A stretch of DNA of 37,508 nucleotides from UKL13-2 sp038236905 (GTDB taxonomy: Bacteria > Pseudomonadota > Gammaproteobacteria > Burkholderiales > Usitatibacteraceae), in NCBI GenBank assembly GCA_038236905.1, contig JBBRZG010000016.1, positions 1 through 37,508 of the forward strand, written 5' to 3'. The position numbers and the translations under genes were made by a program. Under the pieces are notes generated by a model. The model ran no database searches. It worked only from the letters and a program-made list of their open reading frames with translations, and was not told the DNA's origin. Positions 8,897-16,511 of this stretch are shown in pieces. Every line of letters begins with the position of its first letter. Within the stretch, counting starts at the first letter, position 1.

Positions 8897-9268
8897 ACGC
8901 GCTCCTGATGTCGTCGATTGATCGAAGCCCGAACCGCAAAAAATCAGGGCTTACTAGTGAAAACGCTATTGCGGCGCGAATTCAGACAAACGAACACACT
9001 TTATTTTTGATTCCGCAATTCAAACCTGCACAGAAAAGTGCAAGCCCCGCCTAGCGTTCGAGGCATAAATGGCCTGAAGTGGTTGACAGTGCTAGGGTTT
9101 TCTCGGTTTAAATCACAACATTTTTGAACTTCACCCAATCCCGCAATTGGGGGATTGCGCCGTATTTTCATGCTGCTATGCTGATCGCTTGGTTGAAAAA
9201 AAACAAAACAGCAACGCGCATTCTTTAACCTGCCATCAGCATTTGTTCAGCGATTAAAGAGACGAACT
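8897..9268. other. Divergent intergenic region with shared motif and possible sigma factor promoter
   Basis: No gene is seen in these 372 bases between the small membrane protein gene (-) and the ECF-like sigma gene (+). The stretch holds one copy of the bipartite motif (9067-9100). A TTGACA box lies at 9083-9088, inside the motif's spacer, with a poor -10 candidate (TTTAAA, about 9107-9112) 18 bases on. A promoter for the sigma gene here is plausible but weakly supported. Confidence 0.4.
9067..9100 (+). repeat. Bipartite intergenic motif, copy A
   Basis: AAATGGCCTGAA at 9067-9078, a 12-base spacer, and GCTAGGGTTT at 9091-9100. It shares both blocks and the exact spacing with copy D (22787-22820), and the 14 bases CAGTGCTAGGGTTT with the core at 13266-13279. 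It lies 168 bases upstream of the sigma factor start. Confidence 0.6.
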
Positions 9269-9844
9269 ATGAACCGCGCCACCACCGTTTTTCCCGCCGC
9301 ACACGGCGCGCAACCCGCCTTGCATGCGCACAACCAGCAAATGCCGGTGGATGAGTTGTTTGCGTCCTTCTATGATGATTTGCGCCGATTGGCGCATGCG
9401 CGCTTGCGACGCTCAAACGATCTAACCGTACTCGACACTACCGGTCTGGTGCACGAATCCTATTTTCGATTTATCAGCGCGGCAAACTTCGTTCTCAAAG
9501 ACCGGCCAGGGTTTTTGTCATACGCATCGCGAGTAATGCGATCCATTGTCGTGGACATGGTTCGACAAAAGTTGACGCTAAAACACGGTGGCGATGCGGT
9601 TGACGCCACACTGAACACCAACATTGTCGAATCAGTGTGCGCGCCGGAAAATGAAGTGATGCGTATTCATGACGCGTTGCAGGAATTGGCGGCGATCGAT
9701 GAGCGATTAGCACTCGTTGTGGAAATGCGTTATTTCGGCGGTCTGAATGAACAACAAATCGCTGAGGCGCTCGGTCTTAGCACCCGCACCGTAGAGCGCG
9801 ATTGGGAAAAAGCCAAGCTTTTCCTCCATCACAATCTCCAGTAA
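9269..9844 (+). CDS. ECF-like sigma-70 family RNA polymerase sigma factor
   Basis: The 191-residue protein shows region 2 at about 30-100 (DELFASFYDDLRRLAHARL, then TTGLVHESYFRF) and region 4 with its helix-turn-helix at about 130-190 (EMRYFGGLNEQQIAEALGLS, then TRTVERDWEKAK). This wording is typical of the ECF-type group annotated as RpoE-like X6, which in many genomes sits beside a serine/threonine kinase gene. No kinase, anti-sigma or zinc-binding anti-sigma domain is present next to it here. The nearest candidates for partners are the two small divergent membrane proteins. The next gene on the strand is an unrelated transporter 91 bases away. Confidence 0.88.
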   Translation: MNRATTVFPAAHGAQPALHAHNQQMPVDELFASFYDDLRRLAHARLRRSNDLTVLDTTGLVHESYFRFISAANFVLKDRPGFLSYASRVMRSIVVDMVRQKLTLKHGGDAVDATLNTNIVESVCAPENEVMRIHDALQELAAIDERLALVVEMRYFGGLNEQQIAEALGLSTRTVERDWEKAKLFLHHNLQ

Positions 9845-9935
9845 CACCTCGTAACTCCAACTTGCGCTTGGGCGCTAATCGGGCAGCGGGATCAGCAGCA
9901 CCTCCTGTCAAACTGCGCGGCCACATTGCTCGCGT

Positions 9936-11240
9936 ATGATCGTGCGCATGAGTTCCGCCTTAAATGAAGGTGTCAAAAAGCGCGAGGTTTTCGCGTGGGC
10001 GATGTATGACTTCGCCAACTCCGGCTACACCACGGTGGTACTGACAGCGGTCTTCAATGCCTATTTCGTATCTGTAATTGCGGGTGGTGCTGATTGGGCC
10101 ACGTTTGCATGGACGGCAACGCTGGCGGTTTCGTATGTCGCGGTGATGGTGGCAGGACCATTGCTGGGCGCTTATGCCGATGCGCATGCCGCCAAAAAGC
10201 GCGTGCTGTTTTTTGCAACAGCGGGCTGCGTGGCGAGTACCGCCCTGCTCTACTTTGCGGGGCCGGGTGCCATTTATCTCGCGGTCACGATGATTGTTAT
10301 CTCCAATTTTTGCTACGCAGTGGGCGAGAATATTACCGCTGCGTTTTTGCCCGAATTGGCGAAACCAGACGCACTCGGCAAAGTCTCGGGGTGGGGATGG
10401 AGCTGGGGCTACGTCGGCGGCCTGGTGGCGTTAGGGCTTAGCCTGATGTGGATCATGGGTGCCGAATCGCGAGGGCAAAAAACCACCGATGCTATAGCGC
10501 TCACCATGTTGATCACCGCTGCTGTGTATGCGGCAGGCGCGTCGATTACCTTTATTTTTTTGAAGGAACGTGCGCTTCCCGCACTGGAAAGCAGCGCGCG
10601 CGAAAGTGCATGGACTCGACTGATGCAGTCCGCGCGCGAAGCGTCCCGCTATCATGACTTGATTCTGGTGTTTGCCTGCGGCACCTGTTATCAGGCCGGG
10701 GTTTCGACCGTGGTGACCCTCGCCGCGATTTACGCGCAAGAGGTTATGAGCTTCACAACCCAAGACACCCTAGTACTGGTGTTGATTGTGAATGTCACGG
10801 CCTGCGTGGGCGCGTTCGGATTCGGTTATTTGCAGGACCTGATTGGGAAAAAGCGGGCGTTAGCGATTACCTTGGTCGGCTGGATACTAATGGTGGTGTT
10901 CGCGTGGTTTGCGACCACCCGCGAACTATTTTGGGTGGCGGCTAATCTAGCCGGCATTTGCATGGGATCCAGCCAATCCGCCGGGCGCGCCCTGGTGGCA
11001 TATTTTTCACCGGCCGACCGCGCGGCGGAGTTTTTCGGGCTGTGGGGCGTGGCTACCCGACTCGCCGCAGTATTGGGCCCGCTCACCTACGGGGCGGTGA
11101 CGTGGATCACCAACAACAACCACCGACTGGCGATGTTGATAACGGGTGTGTTTTTTTTAGCCGCGCTTTTGGTGCTGGCTCGAGTAGATGAAAAACGCGG
11201 CAGGCTGGCGGTAACAGGCACAGCGGCTAAGGTGAAATAG
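9936..11240 (+). CDS. MFS transporter, UMF1 (Atg22-like) family
   Basis: This 434-residue membrane protein has about twelve hydrophobic segments and the family's conserved opening KKREVFAWAMYDFANSGYTT, followed by the cytoplasmic loop ADAHAAKKRVLF between helices 2 and 3. The family resembles the yeast vacuolar amino acid exporter Atg22; bacterial substrates are mostly unknown. The start is uncertain: ATG 9936 and ATG 9948 are both possible and neither has a clear ribosome site; the shorter form would lose only four residues. It lies between the sigma factor and glnS with no tight coupling to either. Confidence 0.85.
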   Translation: MIVRMSSALNEGVKKREVFAWAMYDFANSGYTTVVLTAVFNAYFVSVIAGGADWATFAWTATLAVSYVAVMVAGPLLGAYADAHAAKKRVLFFATAGCVASTALLYFAGPGAIYLAVTMIVISNFCYAVGENITAAFLPELAKPDALGKVSGWGWSWGYVGGLVALGLSLMWIMGAESRGQKTTDAIALTMLITAAVYAAGASITFIFLKERALPALESSARESAWTRLMQSAREASRYHDLILVFACGTCYQAGVSTVVTLAAIYAQEVMSFTTQDTLVLVLIVNVTACVGAFGFGYLQDLIGKKRALAITLVGWILMVVFAWFATTRELFWVAANLAGICMGSSQSAGRALVAYFSPADRAAEFFGLWGVATRLAAVLGPLTYGAVTWITNNNHRLAMLITGVFFLAALLVLARVDEKRGRLAVTGTAAKVK

Positions 11241-11388
11241 GGCAAAGCGACATTTCAAACGCGACTTCAGACTCTGCTTCAACTGCAGGTTTCGGCACAG
11301 TTTTGTCGAGGCAGGCGAAAGCAGAGGAGCGCAGTAACCCATACTTCTAGGCGATAATCAAAATTCTTTACGCACACTGAACTTTAAT

Positions 11389-13182
11389 ATGTCGAATGGC
11401 ACCAGCTCCAAACCTTCTGAGCCCCTCAAAGCCGCTCTAAGCAGCAACTTTATCCGCAATATTATTGATGCTGATTTAACTGCGGGAAAATACGCAGATC
11501 GCACCTGGAGCGGCGCACCCGGACCGGCTGAGCTGCAGGCGAACGCCGCACTTGACCCCGCCAAAATCCGCACCCGCTTTCCACCCGAGCCAAATGGCTA
11601 TTTGCATTTCGGTCATACGAAATCGATTTTGCTGAATTTCGGTTTGGCCGAGGACTACGCGGGCGTTTGCCATCTGCGTTTTGACGATACCAATCCAGAA
11701 AAAGAAGATCAGGAATATGTAGATTCAATTATCGAGTCCGTTCACTGGCTGGGCTGCAGCTACGACAAAAACGGCGCGTCGCATCTTTATTTCGCGAGCG
11801 ATTATTTCGACCATTTTTATGCCTTCGCCGAAACCCTGATCGAACACGGTTTAGCTTATGTTGATTCGCAATCGGCGGAGGACATGCGCGCGACCCGTGG
11901 CTCACTCACCGAAGCGGGTATAAATTCACCGTTTCGCAATCGCAGCATCGCTGAGAATTTGAGTTTGTTCCGTGAAATGCGCGACGGAAAACACGCCGAA
12001 GGCACCCACATCCTGCGCACTAAAATTGATATGGCGTCGCCGAATATCAACCTGCGCGACCCGGCGATTTATCGGATCAAACACGCTCATCACCATCGCA
12101 CCGGCGATAAATGGTGTATCTACCCGATGTACACCTATGCGCATCCGATTGAAGATGCGTTGGAAAACATTACGCATTCGCTTTGCACGCTGGAATTTGA
12201 AGATCAGCGCCCGTTCTATGATTGGCTGCTGGAGAAACTGGCGGCGTTTGGCGCGCTGAATATACCGCTGCCACAACAGATCGAATTCTCGCGGCTGAAC
12301 CTCACTTACATCGTTCTGAGCAAGCGCTATTTGCGTCAGCTGGTGGAACAGAATCACGTCGAGGGCTGGGATGACCCGCGTATGCCGACGCTAGTGGGCG
12401 CGCGTCGTCGCGGCTTTACGGCGGACGGCTTCAAACTATTCGCGCAACGTATTGGCGTTTCAAAATCTGATTCTTGGATTGAAATGAGCGTGCTTGAAGA
12501 TTGTCAGCGCGAAGTATTGAATGAAGAATGTCTGCGCAAGGTCGCCGTACTCAATCCGCTCAAGCTGATTATTGATAATTATCCGGCGGGTCAGACTGAA
12601 GAATGCTTCGCACCCGATCATCCGCAGAAGCCTGAACTGGGCAAACGCGCCATGCCGTTTTCGAGTGAGTTGTGGATTGAGCGTGAGGATTTTGAAGCCA
12701 CGCCACCCAAAGGTTTTTTCCGGCTGTTCCCGGGCAATATGGTGAGGCTGCGCTATGGATTTGTCATCAAATGCATCGGCGCGGACAAAGACGCGACGGG
12801 CAATATTACGGCAGTGCATTGCGAATACATGGCGGACTCCAAATCTGGCACACCGGGCTCGGACACCTACAAGGTGAAAGGCAATATTCATTGGTTGTCG
12901 GCCGCGCATGCGGTGCAGGCAGAAGTCAGATTGTTTGACCGTCTGTTTTCTGCACCGCACCCCGGTCGCGGCACTGAAAATTTCCTTGACGACCTGAATC
13001 CGAAATCCAAACAGGTGATCACGGCGTATCTTGAACCATCGCTCAACGATGTTGCCGCCGAAGCGCGTTTTCAGTTCGAGCGGCATGGTTATTTTGTGGC
13101 GGATCGGGTGGATTCAAAACCTGGCACGCCAGTTTTTAACCGCGCGGTCACATTGCGCGATTCATGGGCGGCAGGAAGCTAA
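11389..13182 (+). CDS. glnS: Glutaminyl-tRNA synthetase
   Basis: The 597-residue protein is a class I synthetase that charges tRNA-Gln with glutamine in the cytoplasm. The HIGH-type motif appears as HFGH (73-76) within RFPPEPNGYLHFGHTKSI, and the KMSKS-type loop as VLSKR (309-313), followed by the GlnRS-specific block GWDDPRMPTL. The C-terminal anticodon-binding beta-barrels are complete. It is about 40 residues longer than the E. coli enzyme, mostly at the N-terminus (about 40 residues before the catalytic domain). No strong ribosome site precedes ATG 11389, but the reading frame begins near a GATAAT box (11353-11358). The gene implies direct glutaminylation rather than reliance on the Gat amidotransferase for tRNA-Gln. 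Confidence 0.97.
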   Translation: MSNGTSSKPSEPLKAALSSNFIRNIIDADLTAGKYADRTWSGAPGPAELQANAALDPAKIRTRFPPEPNGYLHFGHTKSILLNFGLAEDYAGVCHLRFDDTNPEKEDQEYVDSIIESVHWLGCSYDKNGASHLYFASDYFDHFYAFAETLIEHGLAYVDSQSAEDMRATRGSLTEAGINSPFRNRSIAENLSLFREMRDGKHAEGTHILRTKIDMASPNINLRDPAIYRIKHAHHHRTGDKWCIYPMYTYAHPIEDALENITHSLCTLEFEDQRPFYDWLLEKLAAFGALNIPLPQQIEFSRLNLTYIVLSKRYLRQLVEQNHVEGWDDPRMPTLVGARRRGFTADGFKLFAQRIGVSKSDSWIEMSVLEDCQREVLNEECLRKVAVLNPLKLIIDNYPAGQTEECFAPDHPQKPELGKRAMPFSSELWIEREDFEATPPKGFFRLFPGNMVRLRYGFVIKCIGADKDATGNITAVHCEYMADSKSGTPGSDTYKVKGNIHWLSAAHAVQAEVRLFDRLFSAPHPGRGTENFLDDLNPKSKQVITAYLEPSLNDVAAEARFQFERHGYFVADRVDSKPGTPVFNRAVTLRDSWAAGS

Positions 13183-13212
13183 TGGTTATGTGCTTTTCAA
13201 TTACCAGGATTC

Positions 13213-13280
13213 GAAACCCTAGCAAGGACGGGCAGTTCAAGCAAGTTTGTGCTATTAAACCGCGCCAGTGCTAGGGTTTA
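13213..13280. repeat. 11-base inverted repeat between glnS and the astacin gene
   Basis: AAACCCTAGCA (13214-13224) and TGCTAGGGTTT (13269-13279) are perfect inverses separated by 44 bases. The right arm is a core-only copy of the bipartite motif; its first block is not recognisable. The pair could fold as a long-looped hairpin in RNA or act as two facing binding sites. Confidence 0.55.
13214..13247 (-). repeat. Bipartite intergenic motif, copy B (inverted)
   Basis: On the minus strand this reads AACTTGCTTGAA (9 of 12 matches to the first block), a 12-base spacer, then GCTAGGGTTT exactly (plus-strand 13214-13223). The spacing equals that of copies A, C and D. It starts 31 bases after the glnS stop. 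Confidence 0.5.
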
Positions 13281-13406
13281 AAACTGAATCTTGAAACCGT
13301 CTTACCCACATGTGGCGCCATGGATTAGGGCGCGAATTTCGAACAAAATGCAGGTCAAGTTGGATTAAGAAACAATGCCAAAAGCGAACATTTTTTAAGG
13401 ACAGCT

Positions 13407-16400
13407 ATGCGTTTTAATATTTCACGCCTCATTCTAAATTCAATGAATGCTCGCGCTAAGCTGGGCCTGATGTTGACATTAGGCACGCTATTGATAGCGT
13501 CGGCAGCGAGCTTATCGACTGCGCCTGCCCATGCGCAATCACCGTCGCTATCATCCTCGCTCTCACCGGAATCCATTTCAAGTATTGATACCGCCGACGG
13601 CAAAATGCATCGTGGTTTGCTCGATGGCGTGCCCGTCAAATTTACGATCATTAACGGTTACGCGATCACCGAAGGCGATATTTTGCTGGGGTCCGCCAGC
13701 GCGGTGCTTGAGCGGATGCGCGCCGAGGCTCCCGATGGCAAGTTTCCATCGCCACGTTCCACCTCATTAGCCAAAGGTCACACCTACGGCGGCGCAAACC
13801 GCCTGTGGCCGCGTAATGCACAAGGCTTTGTCGAAGTGCCCTACGTGATCACCCTTGATCCGAATAACAATGTCCCCGCCGCGATCGCCGCCGCGAATGC
13901 GCAACTTGCACCTTTCATGCAGTGGGTGCCGCGCTCGGGGCAAGGCGATTACGTTTCATTCAACCTGAGTGAAGACGAAAATTACGGTTCGTGTTTTTCC
14001 AGTGTCGGCCGGGTGGGTGGCTCACAGAATATCGGCGGCAGCAAAATCTGTAGCGCGGGTGTGCTGGTTCACGAAATGGGCCATGCGGTCGGGCTTTATC
14101 ACGAACAACAGCGCGCAGACCGCGGCACCTGGCTGGGGATTGATCTTGCCAATATCGACCCGTCATACATCGGCGCAAATTACGAGCCGCCGTCCAATCA
14201 GCGTGATATCGGCGGCTATGACTATGGTTCGATCATGCACTATTCAGCATTCAGTTTCGTCAAAGTTTTTAAACCGAGCTTGAATACGATCCCGGCAGGG
14301 ATTCCGATCGGCGCGCGCGATCGCTATTCGTATGGCGATCTTGAGGCGATTCGCCGACTGTACGATTTTGTCGAATCCACGATCACGATTGATTCATTCC
14401 CCAGCGGGCAAAAGGTGCTGATCGACGGCGTGCTTAGCGCAACACCGGCCGTATTTAACTGGCCAATCGGCTCCAGCCATACGCTCAGCGTGCCCGCAGG
14501 CGTATCGAATTCGGGCGGAACACTGGTGACCTTCGCGCGCTGGAACAATGATCGCGCGGCTACTTTAAATCCATCTCAAACCATCACCGTGGTGGCGGGC
14601 GATGGAAGTCTCGGCCAGCCGAGTAATCGTCCCAGCGTCAGCACCTACACCGCGCACTTTTCGCAAGTCGTGGAAGTCAGATCTTTTTCAAACGTGGCTG
14701 GCGGTACCGCCACGCTTACACCCGCGCCGCAGCCACTCGCGGGAGCATCCGGCGTCTACTACCGCGCGAATACGCCGATGACGGCAAACGCGGTGGCGCC
14801 AAGCGGATTCCAGTTTGGGCTGTGGGGACCTTCCACTGGATTGTTTCACTTCCCGTCCGCCTCGAATCGTTCATCCAACCCGCACAACGGCCCGGTTTCG
14901 GTCGGCTCAGATTTCGTGCTCGCGGAATGGAGCGCGAATTTTACCGATGCCGCGCTGGTTCGGATCAAGGCTGAACATACCGGGGGAGAGTTCACCGGAG
15001 CGATTACCAAACGCGTGGATGGCAGCAATAATATTGATCAAAATTTACCCGCAACCAGCTATTTATGGGCGGCGGGTGAATCGCGTGAATTTGAAGCAAA
15101 AGCGATTTTTCGTGGCCTCACTACTAATGTTCGCTACAAGTTTATCGCTTGGGAAGGAGGGCCGACCTCGACCGTGCCAGAGCGCGTGATTGTGACCAAG
15201 CCGATGGGCGACCTGAACAGTAATGTGGTCTATACCGCTCGCTACATCAAGCAATTCAAAGCCTATACCGTCATTGATAACAGCTCAACATCGTGTGGCA
15301 GTGTTTCACTTGACCGCGCCGGGCCCGACGAAGGTTTTTACAACTTTGGTGACGCGCTCACGGCCACTTATAACCCGCCTGCAGGTATGCGAATTACCCG
15401 CTGGAATGGCAACTTTGTAGGCAGCGGAAATCAGGCAACCTTTATTGTTAACGATATTCCTTACGCTGCACCTGAAATCAATACTGTCGACGAACCACTG
15501 CGCATAACGTCTTTGAGCAAGACGCAATTCGATTTCAACTCACCCATCGAATTCGATATCTTTGGCACCGGTTTCACCGCCGCGAGTGAAGTCTATGTCG
15601 CCAACGTGCGGCGCACCGCCGTGCTGATCGCGGCCAATCAAATTCGGGTGACGATTCCTGCCGCAGAAACACCGGTACTGGGGAAGGCGGTCGTATCACT
15701 AGCCAATCGTGTCGGCGCATGCTCGGCCTTGGACGCCTCAGCGATCGACATTAAATCAGGCAGTGCCCTACCCGCTGGGAACACGCCGCGTACCGGTTGG
15801 TGGTGGAATGCTGCAGAAAGCGGACGTGGTTTCTTTATCGAAAAGCGCGGCGATTCGTTGTTCATAGCGGGCTACTACTATGAAGCGGATGGACGCTCAA
15901 CCTGGTTTACCTCGTCTGGATCATTCACCAGCAACGTTTTCACGGGACGCGCCACCACCCTCAAGAATGGTCAAACCTTGGAGGGAAATTACGTTGCGCC
16001 ACAACCCGGTGTCGACTTGGGCGGTATCACGCTGACATTTACCGATGCATCCACGGCGACCATGGTGTGGCCGGGCGGCACCACACCGATAACTACCTTT
16101 GTCTTCGGTGGCAATGGTGGCGGTACCGGCGAAAATGGCTGGTGGTGGAATGCGGGCGAAAGCGGGCGCGGCTACTCGATTGAGGTGCAGGGCAATTCGC
16201 TCTTCATGGTGGGCTTTATGTATGATGCGGGCGGCAATCCGGTGTGGTATCTGAGCTCCGGGCCGATGCAGACACCTGCCAAATACACGGGAGCATTGTT
16301 GGTGGTACGCGGTGGCCAAACGCTGACCGGCCCCTACAAGCCACCGGCAGGAAACACCACTATCGGTAACATCAGCATTGATTTCACCGCCGCGGATCAA

Positions 16401-16457
16401 GCCAATATGGTGCTACCGAGCGGTAAAAATGTTGCGATCACACGGTTTCGTTTTTAA
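13407..16457 (+). CDS. Secreted astacin-type (M12A) metalloprotease with duplicated C-terminal domain
   Basis: The 1016-residue protein has a signal peptide (hydrophobic 19-36, probable cleavage after AHA 41-43), so it is exported. The astacin zinc signature HEMGHAVGLYHEQQRADR begins at residue 222 (His222, Glu223, His226, His232) and the Met-turn SIMHYS has Met277. After the catalytic domain (to about 315) come beta-rich repeats resembling bacterial InlB-B-like modules (320-720), then two tandem copies of a roughly 105-residue domain starting GWWWNAAESGRG (797) and GWWWNAGESGRG (911). The start at ATG 13407 has an AAGGA ribosome site; an internal ATG at residue 13 would also give a signal peptide. 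No propeptide cysteine switch was identified. It probably degrades extracellular protein; the C-terminal repeats may bind substrate or surface. Confidence 0.9.
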   Translation: MRFNISRLILNSMNARAKLGLMLTLGTLLIASAASLSTAPAHAQSPSLSSSLSPESISSIDTADGKMHRGLLDGVPVKFTIINGYAITEGDILLGSASAVLERMRAEAPDGKFPSPRSTSLAKGHTYGGANRLWPRNAQGFVEVPYVITLDPNNNVPAAIAAANAQLAPFMQWVPRSGQGDYVSFNLSEDENYGSCFSSVGRVGGSQNIGGSKICSAGVLVHEMGHAVGLYHEQQRADRGTWLGIDLANIDPSYIGANYEPPSNQRDIGGYDYGSIMHYSAFSFVKVFKPSLNTIPAGIPIGARDRYSYGDLEAIRRLYDFVESTITIDSFPSGQKVLIDGVLSATPAVFNWPIGSSHTLSVPAGVSNSGGTLVTFARWNNDRAATLNPSQTITVVAGDGSLGQPSNRPSVSTYTAHFSQVVEVRSFSNVAGGTATLTPAPQPLAGASGVYYRANTPMTANAVAPSGFQFGLWGPSTGLFHFPSASNRSSNPHNGPVSVGSDFVLAEWSANFTDAALVRIKAEHTGGEFTGAITKRVDGSNNIDQNLPATSYLWAAGESREFEAKAIFRGLTTNVRYKFIAWEGGPTSTVPERVIVTKPMGDLNSNVVYTARYIKQFKAYTVIDNSSTSCGSVSLDRAGPDEGFYNFGDALTATYNPPAGMRITRWNGNFVGSGNQATFIVNDIPYAAPEINTVDEPLRITSLSKTQFDFNSPIEFDIFGTGFTAASEVYVANVRRTAVLIAANQIRVTIPAAETPVLGKAVVSLANRVGACSALDASAIDIKSGSALPAGNTPRTGWWWNAAESGRGFFIEKRGDSLFIAGYYYEADGRSTWFTSSGSFTSNVFTGRATTLKNGQTLEGNYVAPQPGVDLGGITLTFTDASTATMVWPGGTTPITTFVFGGNGGGTGENGWWWNAGESGRGYSIEVQGNSLFMVGFMYDAGGNPVWYLSSGPMQTPAKYTGALLVVRGGQTLTGPYKPPAGNTTIGNISIDFTAADQANMVLPSGKNVAITRFRF

Positions 16458-16511
16458 GTCCCATCTGATTTTTATCAATTTTCTGAATCACCACTCCATA
16501 GGGGCATTTTG

